Source: Streptomyces sp. VRA16 Mangrove soil
Lineage (GTDB): Bacteria; Actinomycetota; Actinomycetes; Streptomycetales; Streptomycetaceae
Length of the DNA: 64,000 nucleotides
Direction: 5' to 3'
NCBI RefSeq assembly: GCF_017377775.1
Contig: NZ_JAFVLN010000004.1
Location: 186,001-250,000 of the forward strand
A program made the translations under genes and the position numbers. Shown here piece by piece: positions 40,957-49,663 of the stretch (position 1 is its first letter; each line of letters starts with the position of its first letter). Below the pieces are notes generated by a model. It was not told the origin of the DNA, did not search any database, and saw nothing but the letters and a program-made list of their open reading frames with translations.

Positions 40957-42417
40957 ATGAGCACGACCACCACCACCGAGCCCGCCATATCCCGTACCTA
41001 TCCGTCGCTGCGCGCGGCGTGGATCCCGCTGGCCGCGCTCTGCCTGGCCTTCTTCGTCGAGATGGTCGACAACACGCTGCTGTCGATCGCGCTGCCCACG
41101 ATCGGCCGCGACCTGGGCAGCGGCACGACCGCCCTGCAGTGGGTCACCGGCGCCTATTCGCTGACCTTCGGCGGTCTCCTGCTGACCGCCGGCTCGATGG
41201 CCGACCGCTTCGGGCGGCGGCGTGTGCTGCTGATCGGCCTCGCCGCGTTCGGCCTGCTGAGCCTGTGTGTCATCGGCGTCGAATCGGCCGGCCAGCTCAT
41301 CGCCCTGAGGGCCGGGCTCGGCATCGCCGCCGCGGCCATGGCCCCGATCACCAATTCGCTCGTCTTCCGGCTCTTCGACGACCAGGCGCTGCGGATGCGC
41401 GCCATGACGCTGATGATCGTCGTCGGCATGTCCGGGTTCGTCCTCGGCCCGCTGCTGGGCGGCACCGCGCTCGCCCACGTGAGCTGGCAGTGGCTGCTGC
41501 TCGTCAACGCGCCGATCGCGGTGATCGCGGCCGTCGGCGTGCGGCTCGGCGTCGCGGCGGACCGGCCCGAGGACCTCACCAAGGACCGGCTCGACCTGCC
41601 GGGCGCGGCCCTGAGCGTGCTCACCATCGGCCTGGCCTGCTACGCGCTGACCAGCGGCGTCGAGCACGGCTGGCTCTCCGCGGCCACGATCGGCTCGGTC
41701 CTCGGCGCCCTGGCCGCCGGTCTCGCGTTCGTGTGGCACGAGCACCGCAGCAAGGCCCCCATGCTGGACCTCAAGATCTTCTCCGGCGGGACCGTCCGCG
41801 GCGCGGCCATCGCCCAGATCGGCACGTCCATCGCGATGGCCGGCGTGATGTTCGGGCTCATCCTCCACTTCCAGTACGCCTACGGGTGGAGCCCCGTGCG
41901 GGCCGGGCTTGCGAACCTGCCGATCATCGTGACCATGATCTTCGCGACTCCGCTGTCGGAGTGGCTCGCGAAGCGGTTCGGCCACCGGGTCGCCTGTCTG
42001 GTCGGCGCGGCCTGCCTGGCCGGCGCGCTGGCCGGTCTCGCGTGGGGCGTGGAGCACGGGTACGCAGCCATCGCCGTCTGCATGGTCGTGATGACCATCG
42101 GGCTGCGCACCGTCATGACGATCTGCGCCATCGCCCTCGTCGAGGCGATGCCGGAGAACCGCACCTCGATCGGCACGGCGCTCAACGACACCGCCCAGGA
42201 GGTCGGGACCAGCATCGGCACCGCCGTCGTCGGCACCATGATCGCCGCGCTGGTCACCACGCAGCTGCCCGCGGGGGTCTGGAGCAGCGACCTCGTGCAG
42301 TCGTTCTTCCACGGCGAGCGGATCACCTACGCCGTGCTGGCGGTGATCGTCGGTCTGATCGCGGCCGGCGGCGCCGTCACCCTCACCGACTCGCACTCGG
42401 TCGAGGAGCACGCCTGA
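40957..42417 (+). CDS. DHA2-family MFS drug efflux transporter
   Basis: 486 residues. Helix 1 motif D1 FFVEMVDNTLLSIALPTIGR and the loop motif ADRFGRRRVLLIGL, plus motif C-like GMSGFVLGPLLGG in helix 5, identify a 14-helix DHA2 antiporter. Exports hydrophobic compounds using the proton gradient. GAGAGGAGG lies upstream of the ATG. Regulated with the divergent TetR gene through the 18-bp-period operator array. A resistance or self-protection role is likely; substrate unknown. Confidence 0.92.
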   Translation: MSTTTTTEPAISRTYPSLRAAWIPLAALCLAFFVEMVDNTLLSIALPTIGRDLGSGTTALQWVTGAYSLTFGGLLLTAGSMADRFGRRRVLLIGLAAFGLLSLCVIGVESAGQLIALRAGLGIAAAAMAPITNSLVFRLFDDQALRMRAMTLMIVVGMSGFVLGPLLGGTALAHVSWQWLLLVNAPIAVIAAVGVRLGVAADRPEDLTKDRLDLPGAALSVLTIGLACYALTSGVEHGWLSAATIGSVLGALAAGLAFVWHEHRSKAPMLDLKIFSGGTVRGAAIAQIGTSIAMAGVMFGLILHFQYAYGWSPVRAGLANLPIIVTMIFATPLSEWLAKRFGHRVACLVGAACLAGALAGLAWGVEHGYAAIAVCMVVMTIGLRTVMTICAIALVEAMPENRTSIGTALNDTAQEVGTSIGTAVVGTMIAALVTTQLPAGVWSSDLVQSFFHGERITYAVLAVIVGLIAAGGAVTLTDSHSVEEHA

Positions 42418-42479
42418 GTCCCGACGAGGACGATCGAGCACCCGCCGCGGCTTGACCGGAGCACGCGGGGGGTACTCGC

Positions 42480-43481
42480 ATGATCATGCGAATCAGTGTG
42501 GTGGACGTCGGCTCGAACACGGTGCGGCTCGCGATCGCGGACGCACGCGACGGAGCGCCGCTGCCGGTGCACACGTCCAAACGCCGGCTACGGCTGTCGG
42601 AAGAGGTCGACGGGGACCGAAGACTGGGCCCGCGGGCGATCCGGCGGATCGCCGACGCGGTCGCGGACGCCTGCGCGGAGGCCGAACGGTGGGGAAGCGA
42701 CGAGCCGTTCGTCTTTGCCACCGCCATCGTGCGCGACGCGCCCAACCGGGACGAGGTGCTCGCCGCGGTCACGGACGGCACGGGGGTGCGGATGCGGGTG
42801 CTGCCGGGGGAGGTGGAGGCCGAGCTGACGTTCCTGGCCGCGCGCCGCTGGATGGGCTGGCGGGCCGGGCCGCTCGGGGTCCTCGACATCGGGGGCGGTT
42901 CCCTCGAAGTCGCTTTCGGGCGGGGCCGGTTGCCGGACTTCGCGGTGTCGCTGCCGCTCGGGGCGCGGCGGCTGACCCGCGAGCACCTCGGTGACGCCGA
43001 GCAGCCCGACGACGCGTCGTTGCGTGCGCTGCGCCGTCATGTGCGGCACCAGCTCCGGGACGTGGCGGCCCGGATCCGCTGGGAGGGGCCGCTGACGGCG
43101 GCGGCCACGTCCCGTACGTTCACGCAGCTGGCCCGGTTGTGCGGGGCCCCGCCGGGGCGCCACGGGCCCTTCGTCCGGCGGGAGTTGCACCGGGCCGACC
43201 TGCGCTGCGCGGTGTCGTCGCTGGCCGAGCTGCCGGTGTCCCGCCGCGCCGAGCTGCCGGGCATCTCGGCCCCGCGCGCGGCGCAGTCCCTGGCCGGGGC
43301 GCTGGTCGGGCACACCGCGATGAAGCTCATGGGCATCCGCCGGCTGACGATCTCCCCGTGGGCGATCCGGGAGGGCATCCTGCTGCGCCGCATCGAGGGC
43401 GACACCGAGTGGTGGACCGAGCCCGCGGCGCCCCGGGTCCCGGGCGGGCAGCGGGCCTTGCGGGTGGCGGGGCGCCGGTAA
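42480..43481 (+). CDS. Ppx/GppA-family phosphatase
   Basis: 333 residues of the actin-like ASKHA fold. Phosphate-1 motif ISVVDVGSNTVRLAIADARD, phosphate-2 motif LGVLDIGGGSLEVAFG, and the intermediate ATAIVRDAPNRDEVL typical of exopolyphosphatase/pppGpp phosphohydrolase proteins. Length is that of the short actinobacterial form lacking the C-terminal HD-like domain. Hydrolyses polyphosphate or (p)ppGpp. Start at ATG 42480, with a G-run 7 nt upstream; an in-frame ATG at 42486 is the alternative. Monocistronic; followed by the repeat block. Confidence 0.9.
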   Translation: MIMRISVVDVGSNTVRLAIADARDGAPLPVHTSKRRLRLSEEVDGDRRLGPRAIRRIADAVADACAEAERWGSDEPFVFATAIVRDAPNRDEVLAAVTDGTGVRMRVLPGEVEAELTFLAARRWMGWRAGPLGVLDIGGGSLEVAFGRGRLPDFAVSLPLGARRLTREHLGDAEQPDDASLRALRRHVRHQLRDVAARIRWEGPLTAAATSRTFTQLARLCGAPPGRHGPFVRRELHRADLRCAVSSLAELPVSRRAELPGISAPRAAQSLAGALVGHTAMKLMGIRRLTISPWAIREGILLRRIEGDTEWWTEPAAPRVPGGQRALRVAGRR

Positions 43482-43545
43482 CCGCGGCGGGTGCCGGCCC
43501 TCTATCGCCGGGCACCCGCCCTTTCGCCTGCCACGGCCTGCTGTC

Positions 43546-43985
43546 GGGCGAGTGCGCGTCCGTCGTGGCCGGTCACGCCGTTCCCCCGCGCCCCTGGGCG
43601 CGGGACCGGTAGTTGGGCCACCTGGACTCGGGCCGCGCCCACTCAACTGCCTCAGCTGCGATTCGGGCGAGTGCGCGTGCATCGCGGCCGGTCACGCAGT
43701 TCCCCGCGCCCCTGAGCGCGGGACCGGTAGTTGGGCCACCTGGACTCGGGCCGCGCCCACTCGACTGCCTCAGCTGCGATTCGGGCGAGTGCGCGTGCAT
43801 CGTGGCCGGTCGCGCAGTTCCCCGCGCCCCTGGCGGAGACCCAGCCGCCGCGCCACCTGGACACAGGCCGCGCCCACTCGACTGCCTCGGCTGCAAGGCA
43901 GGCAAGTGCGCGTGCATCGCGGCCGGGTGCGCCGGGCCCCGTGCCCCCTGGGCGCGGGGACCGTAGTTGGGCCCTCTGGCGGGGG
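43546..43985. repeat. ~118-bp tandem repeat, about 3.7 copies, in intergenic region
   Basis: The unit beginning GGGCGAGTGCGCGT recurs at 43546, 43665, 43783 and (degenerate, AGGCAAGTGCGCGTGCATC) 43900, spacings 119, 118 and 117 bp. Each unit contains GCAGTTCCCCGCGCCCCTG followed by GCGCGGGACC, which can fold as a CCCGCGC/GCGCGGG hairpin, and TTGGGCCACCTGGAC. The block fills the gap between the convergent Ppx and LLM genes. Hairpin units with GTTCCCCGCGCCCCT are familiar from intergenic DNA across Streptomyces genomes; here they are amplified in tandem. Possible terminator/REP-like role. No gene is seen in 43482-43992. Confidence 0.85.
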
Positions 43986-43992
43986 CCTCGCG

Positions 43993-45045
43993 CTACTCCT
44001 CCTCGATGTCGCGCACCAGGTCGATCGCCCTGCCCAGCGTCGTCAGCCGGGCCTCCAACGTGTCGCCCGACGGGTAGAAGCGGACCGTGTTCACGCCGGC
44101 GTCCTGCCAGACCTTGAGGCGGGCCCTGACCATGTCCTCCGTGCCGATGAGGGTCGTGGCCAGGACCATGTCGTCGGTGATCAAGGAAGCCGCTCCGTCT
44201 CGGTCGCCCGACTGCCAGCGGTCGCGGACGGCCGCGGCGCCCTCGGCCCAGCCCTGCCTGCTGTAGGCCTGGTTGTAGAAGTTGGTGGCGGCGGAGCCCA
44301 TGCCGCCGAGGCTGAAGGCCAGTTCCTTCTTGCGGCCGGCCAGCAACGAGCGCAGCGTCTCCTCGTCGTCGGCGAAGTTCACCTCGGCGCCCTGGCAGAT
44401 GTCCAGGTCCGCGCGGGAGCGCCCGGCCCCGGCGAGGCCGGCGTCGAGGTGGTCGAAGTAGGCCTCCTTCGCGCCCTCGGGGACGAAACTCGTGCCGAGC
44501 CAGCCGTCCGCCACCTCACCCGTCAGGCGCAGCATCTTCGGCGACAACGTGGCCAGATAGACCGGGAGTTCGTGCTCCGCGCGCATCGAGAGGCGCATCG
44601 GGCGCGCTTCACCTCCGGGGAGGGGCAGCGTGAACTCGAGGCCCTCGTAGGTGAGTTTCTCGCCCGTGGCCGCCATCCGGATGATCTCCACCGTCTCCCT
44701 CATCCGGGTCAGCGGGCGGGCGAACGGGACGCCGTGCAGGCCCTCGATCACCTGCGGGCCCGACGGGCCGAGGCCCAGCAGGAAGCGGCCCTCGGAGATG
44801 TTGGAGAGGGTGATGGCGGCGCGGGCGATGGCCGCCGGGGTGCGGGTGGCGAGCTGGATGATGCCCGAGCCGAGCAGCATCCGTTCGGTACGGGCCGCCA
44901 AGTAGCCCAGCGGGGACGGCGCTTCGGAGCCCCACGCCTCCGCGACCCAGCAGATGTCCATACCGAGCTTCTCGGCCTCGGTGACGAAGTCGACCGTCTC
45001 GCGCCAGTTCCCGCCGGACGCCTCGATCGTCGTGGAGGTACGCAT
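43993..45045 (-). CDS. LLM-class (F420/flavin-dependent) oxidoreductase
   Basis: 350 residues of the luciferase-like TIM barrel. Characteristic segments: RETVDFVTEAEKLGMDICWV, ERMLLGSGIIQLATRTPAAI, and NISEGRFLLGLGPSGPQVIE. The last matches F420-dependent members in actinobacteria (RFxLGLGxSG). Oxidises or reduces an unknown small molecule. The ATG at 45045 is formed from the stop of the upstream SRPBCC gene (TGATG), so the two are coupled; a GTG one codon earlier is possible. Pairing of an LLM oxidoreductase with a START-fold protein suggests metabolism of a hydrophobic ligand. Confidence 0.9.
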   Translation of the reverse strand: MRTSTTIEASGGNWRETVDFVTEAEKLGMDICWVAEAWGSEAPSPLGYLAARTERMLLGSGIIQLATRTPAAIARAAITLSNISEGRFLLGLGPSGPQVIEGLHGVPFARPLTRMRETVEIIRMAATGEKLTYEGLEFTLPLPGGEARPMRLSMRAEHELPVYLATLSPKMLRLTGEVADGWLGTSFVPEGAKEAYFDHLDAGLAGAGRSRADLDICQGAEVNFADDEETLRSLLAGRKKELAFSLGGMGSAATNFYNQAYSRQGWAEGAAAVRDRWQSGDRDGAASLITDDMVLATTLIGTEDMVRARLKVWQDAGVNTVRFYPSGDTLEARLTTLGRAIDLVRDIEEE

Positions 45046-45560
45046 CACAGCTCACCCTCCGCGAGCGCCTTCAGCGCGTCGAGCGTCGCGCCCATGTTCC
45101 GCTCGAACTCGCCCAGTCGTACGTGCACGATCTTCTGTTCCTTCTCCGGCATCCGGTCGATGGCGTGCGAGAGCCCGGAGCGCCCGGGGCCCAGCCGGGC
45201 CCACTGTGTGAGTTCCGTCGAGCCGTCGGGCTGCTCGTCGAGCGTGAACCGCCAGGTGGCACTGGGCAGTTCGGGGTCCGCGACGGCCCAGGCGAAGGTC
45301 TTCAGCGGAACGCATTCGACCACGTACGACGTCGTCTCCCACTCGCCGAACGCCTCGTGCCTGTTGCGGCCGACGAACCGCGCCCCGACCTCGGGCCCGC
45401 CCGGCTCCCCCACCCACGCGGCGGCCTGCAGTTCGTCACTGAGGCGGGGCATCAGGGAGACGTCCGTGACCAGCTCCCACACCCGCCGCGCCGGCGCCCC
45501 GATCCTGCGCCGCACCTCGACGGTCGGCGTGTCCGCGTAGCGCGCGCCCGTCCACTCCAT
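45045..45560 (-). CDS. SRPBCC/START-fold ligand-binding protein
   Basis: 171 residues starting MEWTGARYADTPTVEVRRRI. The START-like pattern GAPARRVWELVTDVSLMPRL, then GEWETTSYVVECVPLKTFAW and ATWRFTLDEQPDGSTELTQW, matches polyketide cyclase/dehydrase-type SRPBCC proteins with a deep hydrophobic pocket. Exact role unknown; may carry or cyclise a lipid-like molecule, or act as a coenzyme-binding helper. Shares TGATG with the LLM oxidoreductase start. The frame is open upstream, but codons there are unlike coding sequence, so the ATG at 45560 is preferred. Confidence 0.87.
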   Translation of the reverse strand: MEWTGARYADTPTVEVRRRIGAPARRVWELVTDVSLMPRLSDELQAAAWVGEPGGPEVGARFVGRNRHEAFGEWETTSYVVECVPLKTFAWAVADPELPSATWRFTLDEQPDGSTELTQWARLGPGRSGLSHAIDRMPEKEQKIVHVRLGEFERNMGATLDALKALAEGEL

Positions 45561-45661
45561 GGTGGCCCACCTCTCTGTGTACCGTACCGGCTCTGACCAC
45601 GAGAGTTTCGTAGATGGACTCACTCCGTCAAGGGGGGACCCACCAGGTGACCCGGTTGCGG

Positions 45662-46159
45662 TCAGCGCGTGAAGCGGGCCGCCACGTCGGGGCGCCGCGC
45701 GAGCCGCTCCGGGTAGCCGGGGCCCATCCGCGGGCGGGTGTCCGCCGCCGTCATCGGCTCGCCGCAGTCCGCGCAAACCACCGCCGCCTCGGCGACGTGC
45801 CCGCAGCGGTCGTGCTCGAAGACGACGGGCGGTCCGTCCTCCCCGGAGAGCCAGCGGTTGCCCCACGCGTTCATCGCGGCGAGCACGCCGAAGAAGTCGC
45901 GGCCCTTCTCGGTGAGCACGTAGTCGTGGCGGACCGGCGCCGTGTCGTAGACGCGCTTCTCCATCAGGCCCTCGTCGACGAGGCGCCGCAGCCGCTCCGC
46001 GAGCGTGGTGCGGGCGATCCCGAGCTCCTGCTGGAAGACGTCGAAGCGGGTGATGCCGTAGAACGCCTCGCGCAGCACGAGCGGCGTCCACCAGTCACCC
46101 AGGAGGTCCATGGTGCGGGCGATGGAGCAGGGCCAGTCGGCAAAGGATGTGCGCCTCAT
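45662..46159 (-). CDS. HxlR-family regulator with C-terminal cysteine cluster
   Basis: 165 residues starting MRRTSFADWPCSIARTMDLL. The winged helix GDWWTPLVLREAFYGITRFD then FQQELGIARTTLAERLRRLV is typical HxlR, including the conserved N-terminal cysteine (WPCSIAR) which in some members senses electrophiles or aldehydes. The C-terminus adds FEHDRCGHVAEAAVVCADCG, a probable zinc-ribbon-like cluster seen in long HxlR proteins. Upstream of and co-oriented with the SRPBCC/LLM pair (101-bp gap), so it may regulate that operon. Confidence 0.9.
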   Translation of the reverse strand: MRRTSFADWPCSIARTMDLLGDWWTPLVLREAFYGITRFDVFQQELGIARTTLAERLRRLVDEGLMEKRVYDTAPVRHDYVLTEKGRDFFGVLAAMNAWGNRWLSGEDGPPVVFEHDRCGHVAEAAVVCADCGEPMTAADTRPRMGPGYPERLARRPDVAARFTR

Positions 46160-46304
46160 GGGGCCAGGATACGGAGCGCGCCTCAGTAGGTCCCTGTACG
46201 AGACCCAGCACGTGATGTGCGCCATGAAACCTCCGGACCCGCTTGTCGGCCGCCCCGTGAACTGATCAGCTGGCAGTCCGCGACGCACCGCTTGGGAGGC
46301 CCTG

Positions 46305-47162
46305 TTGTTCACGTCCGTGGACGATGTCACCGCACGTCTGGCCGAGACCGGCTATCTGGCCTCACCGGCCGTCGCGACCACCGTCTTCCTGGCCGCCAGG
46401 CTCGGCAAGCCGCTCCTCGTGGAGGGACCCGCGGGCGTCGGCAAGACCGAGCTCGCCAAGGCCGTCGCCGCGATCAGCGACGCCCGGCTCATCCGGCTGC
46501 AGTGCTACGAGGGCGTGGACGAGTCCCGGGCGCTCTACGAGTGGAACCACGCCAAGCAGTTGCTGCGGATCACCGCGGGGCGCGACGAGACGTGGGACCA
46601 GACGCGCACGGACATCTTCAGCGAGGAGTTCCTGCTGTCGCGTCCGCTGCTCAGCGCGATCCGCGGCGACGACGCGAAGGTCCTGCTGATCGACGAGATG
46701 GACAAGGCCGACGTCGAGGTGGAGGGGCTGCTGCTCGAGGTGCTCTCCGACTTCCAGGTGACGGTGCCGGAGCTGGGCACGATCGAGGCGACCCGTCGGC
46801 CGTTCGTCGTCCTGACCTCGAACGCGTCGCGCGAGCTGTCCGAGGCGCTGCGCCGCCGCTGCCTCTTCCTCCACATCGGCTTCCCCGAGGAGGAGTTGGA
46901 GCGGCGGATCGTCGCGCTGAAGGTGCCCGAGCTCGACGAGGTGCTCGCGCAGTCCCTCGTCCGGGTCGTGGGCGCGCTGCGCGCCATGGACCTGCGCAAG
47001 GTGCCGTCGGTCGCGGAGACCGTCGACTGGGCGCGCACGCTGCTCGCGCTCGGCGCGGACCGGCTCGACGAGGAGGTCGTGCGGGCCTCGCTCGGCGTCG
47101 TCCTCAAGCACCAGGAGGACGTGCGGACCGCCGCGGCCAAGCTCGATCTGGACGCCGTGTGA
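46305..47162 (+). CDS. MoxR-family AAA+ ATPase
   Basis: 285 residues starting at TTG 46305, with GGGAGG 5 nt upstream. Walker A is EGPAGVGKTELAKAVAA (residues 41-49 core), Walker B VLLIDEMDKAD, sensor 1 FVVLTSNASRELSEALRRRC. MoxR proteins are chaperone-like AAA+ ATPases that work with a VWA-domain partner, here the next gene, coupled by a 4-nt overlap. The pair resembles CoxD/CoxE-type proteins that insert or activate metal centres, but no CO-dehydrogenase-like gene is near. Function in this organism unknown. Confidence 0.92.
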   Translation: MFTSVDDVTARLAETGYLASPAVATTVFLAARLGKPLLVEGPAGVGKTELAKAVAAISDARLIRLQCYEGVDESRALYEWNHAKQLLRITAGRDETWDQTRTDIFSEEFLLSRPLLSAIRGDDAKVLLIDEMDKADVEVEGLLLEVLSDFQVTVPELGTIEATRRPFVVLTSNASRELSEALRRRCLFLHIGFPEEELERRIVALKVPELDEVLAQSLVRVVGALRAMDLRKVPSVAETVDWARTLLALGADRLDEEVVRASLGVVLKHQEDVRTAAAKLDLDAV

Positions 47163-48508
47163 ACGCCACCGCGGACCGGGTGACGTCCCTCGTACGGGCG
47201 TTGCGCGCGCACGGCGTGCGGATCGGCACCGGCGAGAGCGTGGACGCCGCCCGCGCGGTGGCGGCGCTCGGCCTCGACAACCGGGAGCACATGCGCGAGG
47301 GGCTCGCCGCCGCGCTCCTGCACGACCAGGGGCAGCGGGCCGTCTTCGACCCGGTCTTCGATCTGTACTTCCCGCGCGGCATCGGGGCGCCCGGCCGCGA
47401 CACCGGTCCCGTCGACCGTGACGAGCTGCGCGAGCGGCTCGCTGAGGCGCTGGCCGCCAACGACCGCGCCGCGATGCGCCAGTTGGCCGCCGAGGCGGTG
47501 GACGCCTTCGGCGGCTACGACGGCGGCTCCGGCTGGTCCTCGCAGCAGACCCTCGACCGTCTGCGGCCGCAGACGCTGCTGGCGCGGATCATGTCCGGGA
47601 TCCGGGCGGGCGGCGGCCGGGCGGGTGCGTTCACCGACCGGATCGAGGCCGACGAGATCCGCCGCCGCATCGAGGAGTTCCGTGCGCAGGTGCGCGGGGA
47701 GGCCCGGCGCCGGGTCGCCGAGGCGCGCGACCGCGACGAGATCGCCCGCCGGATGCCCGTACAGACCCCGGACCGGACCCTGTTCCTCTACGCGGGCAAG
47801 GACCAACTGGCCGAGCTGAGAAGGACCGTTCACCCGCTGGCCCGGATACTCGCCACGCGGCTCGCGGCCCGGCGGCGGCGTGCGGCGCGCGGGCACATCG
47901 ACCTGCGGCGCACACTGCGCGGCTCGCTGTCGACCGGCGGCGTGCCGATGCGCCCCGTGCTGCGCAAGCGGCGCCCGTCGCGCCCCGAACTGGTGCTGCT
48001 CTGCGACGTGTCGGGGTCGGTGGCGGGGTTCGCGAACTTCACGATGCTGCTGGTGCAGGCGCTGCACGACCAGTTCAGCAAGATCCGCGTCTTCGCCTTC
48101 GTCAACCGGATCGACGAGGTCACCGGCCTCATCGCGCAGGGCGCCGCCGACCCGGAGGGCCTGAGCGCACGGATCACGGCCGAGGCGGCGCTGACCGGCT
48201 GGCACGGCAGCAGCGACTACGGGACGTCGCTCGGCGAGTTCGTGGAGCGCTACGAGGCGGCGATCACCCCGCGCACCTCCGTGTTCGTCCTCGGCGACGC
48301 CCGCAACAACCAGCAGGACCCGAACCTGCCCGCGCTGCGCCGCATCACGCGCGCCGCCCGCCGCACGTACTGGCTGAACCCGGAGTCGCGCGCCCAGTGG
48401 GACACCGGTGACTCGGCGGCCGGGGTGTACGGCGAGGTCGTGGAGATGTACGAGTGCCGCAACGCACGGCAGTTGAGCGCTCTGGTGGGACGCCTGTTGC
48501 CGGTATGA
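47159..48508 (+). CDS. CoxE-like VWA-domain protein
   Basis: 449 residues starting at GTG 47159 overlapping the MoxR stop. The N-terminal helical half (DRVTSLVRALRAHGVRIGTG ... EHMREGLAAALLHDQGQRAV) and the C-terminal VWA domain with MIDAS ELVLLCDVSGSVAGFANFT, WHGSSDYGTSLGEF and VFVLGDARNNQQDPNL match CoxE-like proteins. Binds a divalent metal and couples the MoxR ATPase to a target. Last gene of the operon; its stop is 7 bp from the convergent PucR gene stop. Confidence 0.9.
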   Translation: MNATADRVTSLVRALRAHGVRIGTGESVDAARAVAALGLDNREHMREGLAAALLHDQGQRAVFDPVFDLYFPRGIGAPGRDTGPVDRDELRERLAEALAANDRAAMRQLAAEAVDAFGGYDGGSGWSSQQTLDRLRPQTLLARIMSGIRAGGGRAGAFTDRIEADEIRRRIEEFRAQVRGEARRRVAEARDRDEIARRMPVQTPDRTLFLYAGKDQLAELRRTVHPLARILATRLAARRRRAARGHIDLRRTLRGSLSTGGVPMRPVLRKRRPSRPELVLLCDVSGSVAGFANFTMLLVQALHDQFSKIRVFAFVNRIDEVTGLIAQGAADPEGLSARITAEAALTGWHGSSDYGTSLGEFVERYEAAITPRTSVFVLGDARNNQQDPNLPALRRITRAARRTYWLNPESRAQWDTGDSAAGVYGEVVEMYECRNARQLSALVGRLLPV

Positions 48509-48515
48509 CGGACGG

Positions 48516-49574
48516 CTACAGGGGGCGGTTCGGCCAGTCCAGGAGTCGGGCGCCGATCACCGCGGTCTGCAGGGTGTAGCGGGAGACCGGGTCGGCCGGG
48601 TCGGCGCCGGTCAGTTTGTGGATGCGGTCCAGGCGGTAGGTGAGCGCGCGCACGCTCAGCGCGAGCCGCCGGGCCGCCTCGGCGGCGACGCACCCCGAGT
48701 CGAAGTACGCGGTGAGCGTGTCGATGAGGGGCTGGGCGCCGCCGCGGGCCCGCTGCAGCGGGCCGAGCGCGGTGCTCACCAGGTCCGCCATCGCCTGCCG
48801 GTCCCGCGTGAGCACCGGGTAGACGAGGAGGTCGGCAGCGCGCAGCACCGGGTCGTCGAACTCCAGGCGTTCGGCGAGTTCGAGGGTGCTGAGGGCTTCC
48901 TCGTAGGACTGCACGACACCGCCGGGCCCGTGCTGGGGCCGGCCGATCGCGACGTGTCCGCCGTCGGTGGCGGCGTAGGCCTGCTTGGCGAAGAAGGCGA
49001 GGATCTCGTCCTGGTCGCCGGGGGCCACGCAGACGAGCCGGCCGTCCTTGGTGGTGAGCAGGATGTCGCGGTCGCCGAACCGGCTGATCATGGCCTGCTC
49101 CACGGCGCGGGCCACGCTGTCGCCCTCGTCGTACGCGAACTCGCCCTCGGCGACCGCGACGGCGTGCTCGTGGGAGAGCCGCAGGCCGAACCGTTCGGCG
49201 CGCTCGGCGAGCTGGCCGACGTCGCTGCGGCCGTAGAGCAGGTCGTCGATGAACTCGCGGCGGGCCGCCTCCTCCTGCCGCATGGCCTGGCGCTGGGCGC
49301 GCTCATAGCCTTCGACGAAGGCGTCCAGGGCCTGTTCGACGGCGGCCATCACCCCGGCCGGGGCGACGGCGCCCGACGGCCAGTTCGTCCGGGCGTCGGC
49401 GAGGTGCGCGGCGACCAGGGTGCGCAGCGCACAGCCGGCGTCGGCGGCCTGCTCGCCGAGCGCGCGGCGTCCGGCGAGCTCGTCGCGGGTGAGGCGGCGG
49501 CCGGTGGCGGAGGCGTCGGCGAGCAGGGCGGCGTACCCGTCCAGGAAGCGGTCGGGTATGTCGTTCTCGGCCAT
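48516..49574 (-). CDS. PucR/CdaR-type transcriptional regulator
   Basis: 352 residues. The C-terminal HTH_30 domain reads LTAYFDSGCVAAEAARRLAL followed by SVRALTYRLDRIHKLTGADP, the PucR signature. The centre (RDILLTTKDGRLVCVAPGDQ, VAIGRPQHGPGGVVQSYEEA) is the GGDEF-like CdaR regulatory domain. The N-terminal ~120 residues are helical. Such regulators sense purine-like, sugar-diacid or amino-acid ligands. It lies between the MoxR/VWA operon (convergent) and the giant ATPase gene (upstream on the same strand); targets unknown. Confidence 0.88.
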   Translation of the reverse strand: MAENDIPDRFLDGYAALLADASATGRRLTRDELAGRRALGEQAADAGCALRTLVAAHLADARTNWPSGAVAPAGVMAAVEQALDAFVEGYERAQRQAMRQEEAARREFIDDLLYGRSDVGQLAERAERFGLRLSHEHAVAVAEGEFAYDEGDSVARAVEQAMISRFGDRDILLTTKDGRLVCVAPGDQDEILAFFAKQAYAATDGGHVAIGRPQHGPGGVVQSYEEALSTLELAERLEFDDPVLRAADLLVYPVLTRDRQAMADLVSTALGPLQRARGGAQPLIDTLTAYFDSGCVAAEAARRLALSVRALTYRLDRIHKLTGADPADPVSRYTLQTAVIGARLLDWPNRPL

Positions 49575-49663
49575 GAGCGCCCTCGCTGTCGTGCTGTGTC
49601 GGCCCCGTCTTTTTAACGCACCGTTGACGGGGACGATCGTGCGGGGGCCCTCGGTTCGCCTGT

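Noticed and set aside
43546..43985. CRISPR array or coding repeats in the ~118-bp repeat block
   Set aside because: The whole unit is repeated, so there are no unique spacers; frames through it are Arg/Ala-rich shadows; no cas genes are near.
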